The notes: a model not told the origin generated them from the letters alone. A DNA stretch of 52,720 bases from Lachnospiraceae bacterium UBA3820 (GCA_002369325.1 DFDU01000021.1:508-53227); one strand, 5' to 3'. Counted from the stretch's first letter, positions 41,471 through 50,958 are shown. Translations and numbers: made by a program.

Positions 41471-42550
41471 ATGAAAAGTAAAAGATTGTTTAATAATATA
41501 ATGCATTTTCTTGTGCATAACAGTTTTTTGTTTACGGTTGTGATTATGTGTCTTGTTCATGCAACTATGTTGGGAATTTGTTTAATTAGTGGTGTCATGC
41601 CGTTGATGTTTGTCAATGTACTCAGTGTTGTTGTTTATTTGTTTTGTATCGTGCTGTGTAATTTTGGGCATATTTTGCCGGTTTATATCAGTGTATATTT
41701 GGAGGTTTCCGTTTATTGCATTATAGCCGTTCACTATATCGGATGGGTAAGTGCTTCGTATTTCTTTTTATTTGCTATAGTTCCGATAATCATATATTTT
41801 GGCTGCTTTATATTTAAGGGAAGAAAAAGATTATATATAGTGCTTTTGCTGGTTTTAAATTTTGCATTGTACTTCTGCCTTTACTTAAGATATGTCGATG
41901 CGAAACCATTGTATGAACTGTCGTATGGAATAAGAACGACACTTGTCATATTTACCACGTTTGTAATGGTATTTTCGGTTATATTTTATAACACGATATA
42001 TATTTATTCCAGCGAATTTGAAATGAGCAGTCTTGAATTGAAAAATGAACAGTTATCTGCGGATGCGTGCAGGGATGTTTTGACCAAATTGCTTAACAGA
42101 CGCGGATTTTTGCCGCTTGTAAGCGAGCTTATGGATGATAAAAAATCAAATCATTTCTGTATAGCATTTTGTGATATAGATAATTTTAAACGTATAAATG
42201 ACTCGTATGGTCATGATTGCGGTGATGAGGTTTTGAGACATATTTCAAAAACCATTCAAAAGGAAATGCCGGGCTGCGATATATGCAGGTGGGGCGGTGA
42301 GGAAATAGTCATTCTTATGAGAGATTATGAGTTTTCCGAAGCAAAACAAAAGATGGAAAATTTAAGAAAATGTATTGAAACAAATCCGACTGTTTTCTAC
42401 AACAAGCGTATTTCGGCAACCATTACTATCGGACTTGAAGAAAGAAAGACAGTTTACAACGGCCCTGAGGAAATAATAAAGACAGCTGATGAGCGTATGT
42501 ATTACGGAAAACAGCACGGAAAGAATATTTTGATTTTTAAGGATGCGTAA
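41471..42550 (+). CDS. Diguanylate cyclase with multi-spanning N-terminal sensor
   Basis: A 359-residue protein with about six membrane segments (about 15-195) and a C-terminal GGDEF domain. The active motif reads WGGEEIVIL, a GGEEF-type variant with Ile in the last position. The IDNFKRINDSYGHDCGDEVL block and the C-terminal TIGLEER are normal, so activity is likely. The start at 41471 is set by AGGAGG at 41456-41461; ATG 41450 and TTG 41429 lack a site. The sensor is a small MASE-like membrane module with no known ligand. Confidence 0.82.
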   Translation: MKSKRLFNNIMHFLVHNSFLFTVVIMCLVHATMLGICLISGVMPLMFVNVLSVVVYLFCIVLCNFGHILPVYISVYLEVSVYCIIAVHYIGWVSASYFFLFAIVPIIIYFGCFIFKGRKRLYIVLLLVLNFALYFCLYLRYVDAKPLYELSYGIRTTLVIFTTFVMVFSVIFYNTIYIYSSEFEMSSLELKNEQLSADACRDVLTKLLNRRGFLPLVSELMDDKKSNHFCIAFCDIDNFKRINDSYGHDCGDEVLRHISKTIQKEMPGCDICRWGGEEIVILMRDYEFSEAKQKMENLRKCIETNPTVFYNKRISATITIGLEERKTVYNGPEEIIKTADERMYYGKQHGKNILIFKDA

Positions 42551-42582
42551 AATGGGTGAAAAAAACATACGGGAGGGGTTAT

Positions 42583-43560
42583 ATGAAGGAGATTTCTGTT
42601 ACCGATATAGATCCGATAGGAATCGGACAATGTGAAAATACAGAAGCAGGAACAGGCTGTACCGTAATCCTGTGCACAGATAAAATGCCTGAAGGTATGA
42701 AAGCGGGATTGGATGTTCGAGGCGGAGGTCCGGCTTCAAGAGATTCACAGCTTCTTAATCCGCTTATGGCAGCGGAAAGAATCCATGCCGTACTTATCGG
42801 TGGCGGAAGTGCATTTGGCCTTGGTGCCGCAAACGGCGTAATGCAGTATCTCGAAGAAAAAGGAATCGGATTTGATGTCGGAGTTACCAGAGTTCCTTTG
42901 GTTGTTCAGTCTGATTTATTTGACTTGACTGTTGGAGACACATTTGTAAGACCTGATGCAAAGATGGGATATGAAGCGGCTAAGCTTGCCATGGAAGCTC
43001 CGAATTACCGTGACGGAAATTATGGAGCAGGCTGCGGTGCTACGGTCGGCAAGGCAGCAGGAATGGAATGCTGTATGAAAACAGGAATCGGAAGCTATGC
43101 CATAGAATTGGGCGAGCTTAAAATAGGAGCAGTAGTTGCTCTTAATGCATTGGGTGATATATATGATTATAAAACCGGAAAGCAGATAGCAGGACTTTTG
43201 ACAGAGGATAAGAAAAAACTTCGCAGCACTGTCGAGTTAATGAAAAACAGTATAGCTCCGGTTGAGAATAAATTTACAGGTAATACTACATTAGCCGTGG
43301 TTATTACAAATGCGGATTTTTCAAAGTCTCAGCTTTGTAAAATTGCAGGCATGGCTCATGACGGATATGCACGTTCTATTCGGCCTGTCCACACATCGGC
43401 AGACGGAGACAGCATTTATGCTATATCTGTCGGAGAAGTAAAGGCCGATATGGATCTGGTCGGAACGCTTGCCGCAGAAGTGGTTAGCGAAGCTATAATA
43501 CGTGCGGTTAACAGTGCAGAACCGGCATTTGGATTTCCTGCAGCAAAAAATATTGTATAA
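42583..43560 (+). CDS. P1-family (DmpA-like) peptidase
   Basis: A 325-residue self-processing amidohydrolase/aminopeptidase of the S58/P1 family. The family opening KEISVTDIDPIGIGQCEN, the GGGSAFGL block and the cleavage region KFTGNTTLAVV (nucleophile Thr or Ser after self-cleavage) are visible. Members hydrolyse N-terminal residues from peptides or beta-peptides. The start at 42583 has GGGAGGGG upstream; ATG 42556 lacks a site. No signal peptide. Confidence 0.82.
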   Translation: MKEISVTDIDPIGIGQCENTEAGTGCTVILCTDKMPEGMKAGLDVRGGGPASRDSQLLNPLMAAERIHAVLIGGGSAFGLGAANGVMQYLEEKGIGFDVGVTRVPLVVQSDLFDLTVGDTFVRPDAKMGYEAAKLAMEAPNYRDGNYGAGCGATVGKAAGMECCMKTGIGSYAIELGELKIGAVVALNALGDIYDYKTGKQIAGLLTEDKKKLRSTVELMKNSIAPVENKFTGNTTLAVVITNADFSKSQLCKIAGMAHDGYARSIRPVHTSADGDSIYAISVGEVKADMDLVGTLAAEVVSEAIIRAVNSAEPAFGFPAAKNIV

Positions 43561-43615
43561 AACAGATGTATATGATTAAAGGGGTTTTTGGTTGTTGCTT
43601 TGGGAGGAACATTTG

Positions 43616-44610
43616 ATGAGTATTCAAAACGGTTATTGCATAATATTCTTGATTATGGCGGCGTTACAGGTGATTTGTGCCATTGTTGCGTTTAAATCAG
43701 ATAAGCTTATAAGTAATTATGCAGGCAGATTGAATCTTGCACTTGCTGTGCCTCTTATCGCAAATGTAATGATAATTAAATCAGGTGATGCAGGCCTGTC
43801 GTATTTTAGTTATTATTTATCATATATCGGTATGGATCTTGTCATGGTTTCGCTCATAAATTATACAGAGAAAAATACAGTATAATCCTTTATTCGCTTA
43901 TTCTGGCGGGCGCCGTACAGCTTGCTTTCATAAGCTCACGAATACCTATAGACCGGTCCCTGCTGGTTCATGGCGCGTTCGGCGTAGTAGTATTTTATTT
44001 CTCGCTTTTCCACAGACCGCTCAGAGTTATGGATACATTATTATCGAATGTTGTATCCGATATGAATGATGCTGTCTTTGTATTTGATAATGCCAATAAA
44101 TGCGTATGGGTGAATAATCAAGGCTTTACGATGCTCGGTTTGGAGGGTGGAAGTACACGCGTGGCCAGTGAAGCATTGGCAAGGTGGATTCATTCCGACC
44201 TGGGCTTTTTGCCGCCGGATAAATTCATCCCCGTATTTGAGAAAAACGGCATGATTACGGATTCCGAAGGCAGGATTCGCATTCTGAACGATATTAGGTC
44301 GGCAGGATTTATAGTGGAAATGGATGATTTCGGAAGCGGATATTCATCGCTTAATATGCTTAAAGATATGCCTGTAGATGTGTTAAAGCTGGACATGAAA
44401 TTCCTGTCTGAGGAAAATAATGATAAGTCTGAAAAGATTATAAAAAATATCATTAATCTTGCCAATGAATTGGATATCATTCCTCTTACCGAGGGCGTAG
44501 AAACCGAGGGACAGTTTAATCAGCTTGCATCAATGGGCTGTGTGTTATTTCAGGGATTTCATTTTGCAAAGCCTATGCTGGTGAAGGAATTTGAAGAGTA
44601 TTTAGTATAA
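43616..44610 (+). pseudogene. Damaged sensor-PAS-EAL gene (copy 1)
   Basis: A broken GGDEF/EAL signalling gene. The first frame (43616-43885) encodes membrane segments starting MSIQNGYCIIF behind GGGAGG. It stops, and the reading continues in another frame through AGAVQLAFISSRI to the open frame at 44029 with a PAS piece (VSDMNDAVFVFDNANKCVWV). The PAS runs directly into an EAL domain at SEALARW (44170-44178), so the usual GGDEF domain is gone. Within EAL, 207 bp (69 codons) are lost in frame at 44257-44263 relative to copy 2, removing the EITET metal site. It cannot be an active phosphodiesterase, though a shortened EAL-like protein could be made. Confidence 0.82.
44179..44543 (+). repeat. 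Near-identical EAL tract, copy 1
   Basis: This tract matches 47867-48438 with about five mismatches outside a 207-bp gap; the gap lies between two copies of ACGGATT in copy 2 (47945-47951 and 48152-48158), which are fused to one in copy 1 (44257-44263). Identity ends sharply on both sides, as expected for gene conversion or a recent duplication. Confidence 0.85.
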
Positions 44611-44676
44611 TGGGATTGTTGGTTAGCAATTATATTTTTTTAGGACGGAATGTGTGGAAAATGGGGTGATAATATA

Positions 44677-46302
44677 ATGCGTTCATTAAGAACAAGAATA
44701 ACCGTAATGATGCTCTGTGTAATTCTTACCGCTCTTGCAATCATTACATTACTCAGTGCGATATTTATTCGAAAGACTGAAAGTCAAAAGGCCGATCAGT
44801 TACTTCTCATGCTGTGTGAGTCGGGAGAACGAAGTCTCGATTATTATTTTGACAGTGTTCAGAATTCGGTGTTAAAGGTAACATCTTATGCTGAAGAAAA
44901 CCTTGAAGGGCTGGATGACGAGCAGCTTGAGAAACATGTTGAAGAAATTCGAGAGTATTTCAGTTTGATGGCTTCAAAGACCAAAGGTGTTTTGACATAT
45001 TACTATCGTATCGATCCGTCGGTTTCATCTTCGGTAAAAGGATTTTGGTATATTGATCTTACGGGAGAAGGTTTCGAGGAACATGAAGTAACCGATATTA
45101 CACAATATGATGTAAATGATACTTCAAAACTGGTGTGGTTCACTGTACCTAAACATGAAGGACAACCCGTTTGGCTGCCGCCGTATATAACGGATAATCT
45201 TGATGTTCGTGTTATATCATATGATGCACCGGTTTATTGGAACGGACAGTTTGTCGGAGTAGTCGGCATTGAAGTTGACTATTCGACCATGGCGGCGGAA
45301 GTAGACAGTATAAGGCTTTATGATAACGGTTATGCTTATCTTAGCGATTCCGATGGAAATATATTTTACCATCCGCACATCGATACGACGGATCAATCTT
45401 CGGATCCGGCATATGAAGTTCCGTTTGGTAAGTCCGATAACAGCGTTTTTTTAAGATATACCTATGAAGGAGAGGAAAAAGAAGCCGTATGGCGTCCTTT
45501 GAGTAACGGTATGCGTCTTATTGTTACGGTTCCCGTTTCCGAAACGAAGGGTAACTGGAAGGGGCTCATATTAAATATTGCGATGGGTGCCGTTGTAGTA
45601 CTCCTGGTAGCAAGCCTTTTTTTGATGTTCTATACGAAGCGTTTGACAAAACCGCTTGAGCAGTTGACTGCGGCAGCGGAACAGGTTGATAAGGGTAATT
45701 ATGATTTTAATCTGACCTACGATAAAGACGATGAAATAGGCAGACTTACGAGAATGTTTAAAAGCCTGTCGGGTAATGTTGAAGTTCATATTAATAATCT
45801 TAACGAGCAGGTGTTTGTTGATTCGCTCACGCATGTAAAAAATAAGGGAGCATTAATGGTGGCTTTAGAGGATTTGCAAAAGCAGATTAATAAAGGTGCC
45901 AATGATGCGGAGTTTGCAATCGGTGCATTTGACTGCGATAGCCTTAAGGTAGTGAATGATCGATACGGACATGAAAAGGGTGATATTTATCTGAAGAAAG
46001 CCGCTCGTACGATTGGTGCCATTTTCAAGCATAGTCCGGTGTTTAGAACAGGTGGGGATGAGTTTGCCGTAATTTTGAAAAATGAAGATTATCGCAATAT
46101 AGATTCCCTTTTGGAACAGTTTGATAAAACCATGGACGAGATAAACTCATCTTTTGATGACCTGTGGGAACAGGTGCGTATTTCAAAGGGCTTTGCCGTT
46201 TTTGATCCGGCCGAAGACAGTTCGGCTGTTCAGGTTATGCAACGTGCGGATGAGCTCATGTATGAGAATAAACGAGACAGAAAAAAGCAATCTGAAAAGT
46301 GA
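44677..46302 (+). CDS. Membrane diguanylate cyclase (dCache + HAMP + GGDEF)
   Basis: A 541-residue protein. A first membrane segment (about 8-28), an external double-Cache domain (about 35-280; YRIDPSVSSSVKGFWYIDLTG and FVGVVGIEVDYSTM are typical), a second segment (about 290-315), a HAMP region, and a GGDEF domain with FRTGGDEFAVIL (about 440-450). It should make cyclic di-GMP in response to a small external ligand. The start at 44677 follows GGGGTGAT; ATG 44650 lacks a site. It lies between the two damaged EAL copies. Confidence 0.87.
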   Translation: MRSLRTRITVMMLCVILTALAIITLLSAIFIRKTESQKADQLLLMLCESGERSLDYYFDSVQNSVLKVTSYAEENLEGLDDEQLEKHVEEIREYFSLMASKTKGVLTYYYRIDPSVSSSVKGFWYIDLTGEGFEEHEVTDITQYDVNDTSKLVWFTVPKHEGQPVWLPPYITDNLDVRVISYDAPVYWNGQFVGVVGIEVDYSTMAAEVDSIRLYDNGYAYLSDSDGNIFYHPHIDTTDQSSDPAYEVPFGKSDNSVFLRYTYEGEEKEAVWRPLSNGMRLIVTVPVSETKGNWKGLILNIAMGAVVVLLVASLFLMFYTKRLTKPLEQLTAAAEQVDKGNYDFNLTYDKDDEIGRLTRMFKSLSGNVEVHINNLNEQVFVDSLTHVKNKGALMVALEDLQKQINKGANDAEFAIGAFDCDSLKVVNDRYGHEKGDIYLKKAARTIGAIFKHSPVFRTGGDEFAVILKNEDYRNIDSLLEQFDKTMDEINSSFDDLWEQVRISKGFAVFDPAEDSSAVQVMQRADELMYENKRDRKKQSEK

Positions 46303-46335
46303 AGCTTTTAAGGGAGCAAAAGGAGAAACAAGTAA

Positions 46336-46452
46336 ATGCAGGAAATATTAATTGATATATCAAAATTATTTGATTCGATTTTTATGATTTGTTTTTTCGT
46401 TGTTTTTAATCAATCAATTAAAAAAGCATTTTATAAAGGGCAAGCATCTTAA
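46336..46452 (+). CDS. Possible 38-residue membrane peptide
   Basis: ATG 46336 follows AGGAG (46321-46325) and opens a short frame: MQEILIDISKLFDS then the hydrophobic IFMICFFVVF and a basic end. It could be a real small membrane peptide, but no relative is known to me and it overlaps the start of the remnant described next. Confidence 0.3.
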   Translation: MQEILIDISKLFDSIFMICFFVVFNQSIKKAFYKGQAS

Positions 46453-46666
46453 ACTGGGTGAGAGGTTCGGATTTATGAATTACGGATACTTATGGTACAA
46501 GCCTTTTGATGAAAGAGAAGTGTATGTTGCAATAGGTGATTGCGGAAACATAATCTATGTCAATAAAGAGAAAAACGTATCTGTCGGAATGACCGGTACA
46601 TTTAAGCCGAGGATATTTGACAGAGTGGATTTTATAGAAAAGAAAGTTTTGCCGGTTATTGAGTGA
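46400..46666 (+). pseudogene. C-terminal remnant of a serine hydrolase (beta-lactamase-like)
   Basis: The residues YGYLWYKPFDEREVYVAIGD then CGNIIYVNKEKNVSVGM resemble the extreme C-terminus of class C beta-lactamase-type serine hydrolases, which end in a GYGW...GDGGN-IYV block. The catalytic SxxK and YxN parts are not present. It is a fragment of a lost gene, consistent with rearranged DNA here. ATG 46400 or 46475 could still make a short peptide. Confidence 0.5.
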
Positions 46667-46689
46667 GATAAGAAACGGAAATAAAGAGA

Positions 46690-47625
46690 ATGTATAAGAA
46701 TGATAAAAGTAGCAAAAAGGAATTCTTTTTCCCGACGTTCTTTGTAATATTAATGTTTATCCTTGGTATCCTGGGATTGATTTGCTTTTATGGCACTAAA
46801 GAGACTATAAAAAGTTGTACAAACGAGGTTAAAGGTATTGTGGATCATGAAGGCTATGGTTTCCTTAAGGAAAAGCGCCATTCGGTTGCCGGAAAATACC
46901 TTAATACCGGTAAAAACGGAAAGTACTGGATAGAAATTTATGTAAATACTGACGGTATATTTACATATGAAATACTTTATGCCGGCAGAAGCTACGGCAG
47001 CGAGGGAGACAGGCTTACGATTCATTATAATCCTGATAATCCTGACGAATATTACATAGGTGATTGTAAAACACTGAATCAATATGGAACTGCTATATTT
47101 TTTCTAATATTAAGCGGAATTATGCTGCTGATTTCGATAATCACCATGATTTACTATAATGTAAAAGAAGAAAAAACCGAGAATGAGAAGGAAAAAAGAC
47201 GGGAAGAAAAGAAGAAAAAAGAAGCCGAACGTATAAAGAAAACTAAGGAAAGAATAGATCGTAACACGAAGCTTTTTACAAAAAAATATACAAACATACA
47301 TATTCGTAAGCATATTCAGGATTGTGTCGCTGGTTCCAAAATGACCTTGTGGATATGGTTAATCGGAATTGCCTTATTTTCATCGAGCATTGGAAGAACT
47401 TATATTGATATGCATACGGGAAAAGAGATTCCGTTTAATAATTATTCCGACGATATTGATGACACTTATTATAGTTTGATAACAGATGAAAAGCCGATAG
47501 AGGTTTGCAGATATAATATCTATGGCGGAGGCTATGGAAAATATTATGACCTTAAGGTTGGAAACAATCATATATTGGCAAAAAAATATGGAGCACAGAA
47601 GCAATATCCATATCGGTGTCTATGA
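46690..47625 (+). CDS. DUF3592-like membrane protein with altered C-terminus
   Basis: A 311-residue protein: membrane segment (about 12-32), an external beta-rich region (about 40-130; YEILYAGRSYGSEGDRLTIHYNPDNPDEYYIGD fits DUF3592, listed here as a short description), second segment (about 136-158), a very basic coiled stretch (about 160-200) and a third segment (about 222-240). The last nine residues (after about 47598) are read from DNA that belongs to the EAL gene in another frame, so the natural C-terminus seems to be lost to a rearrangement. Function unknown. Confidence 0.6.
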   Translation: MYKNDKSSKKEFFFPTFFVILMFILGILGLICFYGTKETIKSCTNEVKGIVDHEGYGFLKEKRHSVAGKYLNTGKNGKYWIEIYVNTDGIFTYEILYAGRSYGSEGDRLTIHYNPDNPDEYYIGDCKTLNQYGTAIFFLILSGIMLLISIITMIYYNVKEEKTENEKEKRREEKKKKEAERIKKTKERIDRNTKLFTKKYTNIHIRKHIQDCVAGSKMTLWIWLIGIALFSSSIGRTYIDMHTGKEIPFNNYSDDIDDTYYSLITDEKPIEVCRYNIYGGGYGKYYDLKVGNNHILAKKYGAQKQYPYRCL

Positions 47626-48511
47626 TATAAAGGACAAAAATATTGATGTGTCTGTTATGTTTGACCGTGCACATCTTGCTATTGTTGAAATTGAGGAAAA
47701 TTATAAGACCGTTATAAGGTATTATAATGAGCAGCTTAAAAAGGAACTTCTGGAAGAACAAAGACTGGTTGATGATTTTCCGGGAGCTTTGGATAGTAAC
47801 CAGATTGTTCCTTACCTGCAGCCGATTGCAAATAAGGACGGAAAGATTGTCGGGGCTTAAGCACTGGCAAGGTGGATTCATTCCGACCTGGGCTTTTTGC
47901 CGCCGGATAAATTCATCCCCGTATTTGAGAAAAACGGCATGATTACGGATTTGGATGAACATATATGGAGGCAGGTCTGCAAAATACTGGCCGATTGGAA
48001 AACCACAAATCCGAATCTGTTTATTTCCATAAACATTTCACCGAAGGACTTTTTCTTTACGGATGTCGTTTCTGACATAAAGGAAATGGTAAAGGAATAT
48101 GATATAGATCCATACAAGCTTAGAATTGAAATTACGGAAACGGCAATGATGACGGATTCCGAAGACAGGATTCGCATTCTGAACGATATTAGGTCGGCAG
48201 GATTTATAGTGGAAATGGATGATTTCGGAAGCGGATATTCATCGCTTAATATGCTTAAAGATATGCCTGTAGATGTGTTAAAGCTGGACATGAAATTTTT
48301 GTCCGAGGAAAATAATGATAAGTCTGAAAAGATTATAAAAAATATCATTAATCTTGCCAATGAATTGGATATCATTCCTCTTACCGAGGGCGTGGAAACC
48401 GAGGGACAGTTTAATCAGCTTGCATCAATGGGCTGTGTCCTGTTCCAGGGATATCATTTTGCAAAACCTATGACGGTAGAAGATTTTGAAAAGAATCTTA
48501 AGGATTTTTAA
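47600..48511 (+). pseudogene. EAL phosphodiesterase remnant (copy 2), stop codon in the EAL motif
   Basis: From about 47600 the sequence encodes the end of a GGDEF-like region (VSVMFDRAHLAIVEIEENY), a linker, and an EAL domain (QIVPYLQPIANKDGKIVGA...). The codon for the Glu of the EAL motif is TAA at 47858-47860 (the preceding codon GCT, the following GCA CTG read A-L). GAA to TAA is a single change. Beyond it the domain is complete: NISPKDFFF, IEITETAMMT, MDDFGSGYSSL, EGVETEG. The 5' part of the gene is missing, replaced by the DUF3592-like gene. A restart at TTG 47897 would give an EAL piece without the first catalytic residue. Not functional as it stands. Confidence 0.85.
47867..48438 (+). 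repeat. Near-identical EAL tract, copy 2
   Basis: Partner of the tract at 44179-44543, in direct orientation and about 3.7 kb away. It retains the 69 codons lost in copy 1, and the two parts next to that gap are almost the same as in copy 1. Confidence 0.85.
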
Positions 48512-48554
48512 TAAACTTTGAGTGCGTTTTGTTATACGGAGGAGGTAATATCTT

Positions 48555-50267
48555 ATGATGAAAAAGAAAATCAAGATGAGAATTTTGGTATTTACGGTTG
48601 CTGCGATGATGGCCGTGACGCCCGTTACGACATTTGCCGAAGGCACGAAAGAAGTAATTGCCGAAGATGAAAATAAGACAACAAAAATCGATGATGTCAG
48701 CGTTAACGGAGATTATGAAGATGCGGTGTATATCCGTGCGGACGGACATTCTGCCGATATTTCCACAGGTTCACTTGATAGCGAATCCGGTACCGGTTTA
48801 TATTCACTTGCTACTAACAAAGCTAATACCGATGTTGATGTGACAGGTGATATAAAGGCGGGAGGCAACGGAGTATCGGCAAATACATATTGGGGTTCTG
48901 AGCAGCATATCAATATAAACGGAAATATCACTGCGGGGGAAAATGGTGTCATTGTTAACACATCTGATTACAGCGAGTATGTTATGGAAGGCGATGAATC
49001 GGAAAAGAATGGTGACAGTACGACTTATATCAGTATTAACGGAAATATAGAATCTGATACGGTAGGCGTGGATGCGAATGCGTATGCCGGTGGTGAAAAC
49101 TTCATAGAGGTAACAGGTGACATCGAAGCAGCAGGTGGCTCTGAAGCGGAAGAAAGCGGAAGTACTATTAATTCCTGGGCCATCGGAAAATATAGTAGCA
49201 ACAACATAGCTGTTGAAGGCAATGTTTTCGGTAATGAAATCGGTGTATATTTGTATACAGACGGAGTTGATACTGCAAACAATATAGTCATTGACGGCAC
49301 CGTTTCGGCAAATGATGCTGCATTTTTAATCGATAACGTTGACACCGTAGGCAAAAATTCCATCACGGTATGGAAGGTAGAAACACAGGATTATACTGTA
49401 GCCGGTTGGAGATTAAATGACAAGACCGATAGACTTGAGATGGTTGATAATGTGGCAGCACAAAAGCAAGTCCAATATATTATAAAGACTAAGCCGACAG
49501 AAAATGCCACAATTACCGCCACGGATGTTAGCGGAAATCCGCTTGCGACGGTAGCGGGTGTAGGCGGAAAATTTCTTGAATTTGCACATGAAGGTGATAA
49601 AGTTTTTTTAAAGATTGATGTGAAAGAAGGATATCAGTTAGATGCGGTATATGGTGATGAGGATCAGAAGTTAGAACTTATTAAAGATAGTAATGGTAAT
49701 TATTATACTGTGATTCCTAAGAACGGAGGAGTGATTTTCTCTGTCAAGCTGTCTGAGATAGTGAAGGAAAATAAGAAAACTAAGGAAACTAAGGTAGATA
49801 TAGATATTAAAGAAGATAAAAAAATCGAAGAATATACGCCGGCTGCAGAGGTCGCAGCAAAAAAAGAGGATGCTGATAAGGAATATACTTCTGCTACAAT
49901 AGCTTTTAAACCGGATGAACTGGTTTTGACTAAGACTACAGGCCTTCCTTACGGGACACGCGCAGTTAAAGTTGAACAGGGACCTGCGGCTAAGGCTATG
50001 CTTCATGCAGCAAGACCGGCAGGCTACATGGATGGATTTTTCTTTAGCCTGATTACGAACGGTAAGGCAGAGACAACACTTAAGGCCGGTACAATAACGT
50101 TGGTTATTCCAATGGAATTCCAAAAAGCAGGACGAACCTTTGCTATTATCGGTCTTGATAAGAATGGTAAGACATACGTCTATTCCGATACAGACACGGA
50201 TCCTACCACTATTACATTTGATGTCAATATGGAGGGATATGCGTTCTCGTTTATATATAAGGATTGA
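48555..50267 (+). CDS. Large secreted repeat protein (beta-helix-like)
   Basis: A 570-residue exported protein with a clear signal peptide (MMKKKIKM then a hydrophobic core, cleavage likely after VTTFA at about 28). Residues 45-250 carry short repeats of the kind VTGDIKAGGNGVSANTY / INGNITAGENGVIVNTS / INGNIESDTVGVDANAY / VTGDIEAAG / VEGNVFGNEIGVYLYT / IDGTVSANDAAF, which suggest a parallel beta-helix with about 20-24 residues per turn. A charged Lys/Glu segment lies at about 400-450. No LPxTG, SLH or transmembrane anchor is seen, so it is released or held by other means. A GGAGGAGG site precedes the double ATG. Role (adhesin or matrix protein) is only inferred. Confidence 0.72.
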   Translation: MMKKKIKMRILVFTVAAMMAVTPVTTFAEGTKEVIAEDENKTTKIDDVSVNGDYEDAVYIRADGHSADISTGSLDSESGTGLYSLATNKANTDVDVTGDIKAGGNGVSANTYWGSEQHININGNITAGENGVIVNTSDYSEYVMEGDESEKNGDSTTYISINGNIESDTVGVDANAYAGGENFIEVTGDIEAAGGSEAEESGSTINSWAIGKYSSNNIAVEGNVFGNEIGVYLYTDGVDTANNIVIDGTVSANDAAFLIDNVDTVGKNSITVWKVETQDYTVAGWRLNDKTDRLEMVDNVAAQKQVQYIIKTKPTENATITATDVSGNPLATVAGVGGKFLEFAHEGDKVFLKIDVKEGYQLDAVYGDEDQKLELIKDSNGNYYTVIPKNGGVIFSVKLSEIVKENKKTKETKVDIDIKEDKKIEEYTPAAEVAAKKEDADKEYTSATIAFKPDELVLTKTTGLPYGTRAVKVEQGPAAKAMLHAARPAGYMDGFFFSLITNGKAETTLKAGTITLVIPMEFQKAGRTFAIIGLDKNGKTYVYSDTDTDPTTITFDVNMEGYAFSFIYKD

Positions 50268-50355
50268 TAGGGAATAGTTTTTTTGTAAAAAAACGGTCTT
50301 CTATGATAATATTGTTTTGTATAACTATTTGAAAAAGAAAGGGTTTAAGAAATAT

Positions 50356-50958
50356 ATGATTACAAGAGATGAAGCGTTTGATTTATTGAAAAAATACAAC
50401 AAGGATCCATTTCATATACAGCATGCACTTACTGTTGAAGCAGTAATGAGATGGTATGCTAATGAACTGGGATATGATGATGAGTCAGAATATTGGGGAA
50501 TAGTAGGTTTATTACATGATATAGATTTTGAATTATATCCTGATGAACACTGTCTTAAGGCGCCTGAGCTTCTTAAGGAGGGTGGAGTGAGTGATGACAT
50601 TATTCATGCTGTCTGCTCACATGGATATGGTATAACAGTTGGTAATGGTGCCATAATCGATGTGGAACCTACAAGGGAAATGGAAAAGGTCCTTTTTGCA
50701 GCTGATGAACTTACAGGTCTTATTTGGGCTGCAGCACTTATGAGACCATCAAAAAGTACAAAGGATATGGAACTTAAATCTCTCAAGAAGAAGTATAAAA
50801 GTAAAGGTTTTGCCGCCGGATGCTCAAGAGAAGTTATAGAACGCGGTGCAGATCAGCTTGGATGGGAACTTGATAAATTACTTACAATGACATTACAGGC
50901 TATGGCAGCAAATGAAGACCTTATCAATTCTGAGATGTCATTGCTGAATGCGAAATAG
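50356..50958 (+). CDS. HD-domain phosphohydrolase
   Basis: A 200-residue cytoplasmic protein of the HDIG/HD superfamily. Metal ligands are the histidine of DPFHIQHALTVEA, the HD pair of GLLHDIDFE (about 54-55) and the histidine in HAVCSHGYG. Close relatives in Clostridia are listed simply as HD or hydrolase proteins. The start at 50356 begins MITRDEAF, as in relatives, with a weak AAAGGG site 13 bases upstream. Substrate unknown. Confidence 0.8.
   Translation: MITRDEAFDLLKKYNKDPFHIQHALTVEAVMRWYANELGYDDESEYWGIVGLLHDIDFELYPDEHCLKAPELLKEGGVSDDIIHAVCSHGYGITVGNGAIIDVEPTREMEKVLFAADELTGLIWAAALMRPSKSTKDMELKSLKKKYKSKGFAAGCSREVIERGADQLGWELDKLLTMTLQAMAANEDLINSEMSLLNAK

Noticed and set aside
48512..48554. 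Cyclic-di-GMP riboswitch before the secreted repeat protein
   Set aside because: The gap is only 43 bases and has none of the conserved GEMM-type blocks; too short for a riboswitch.
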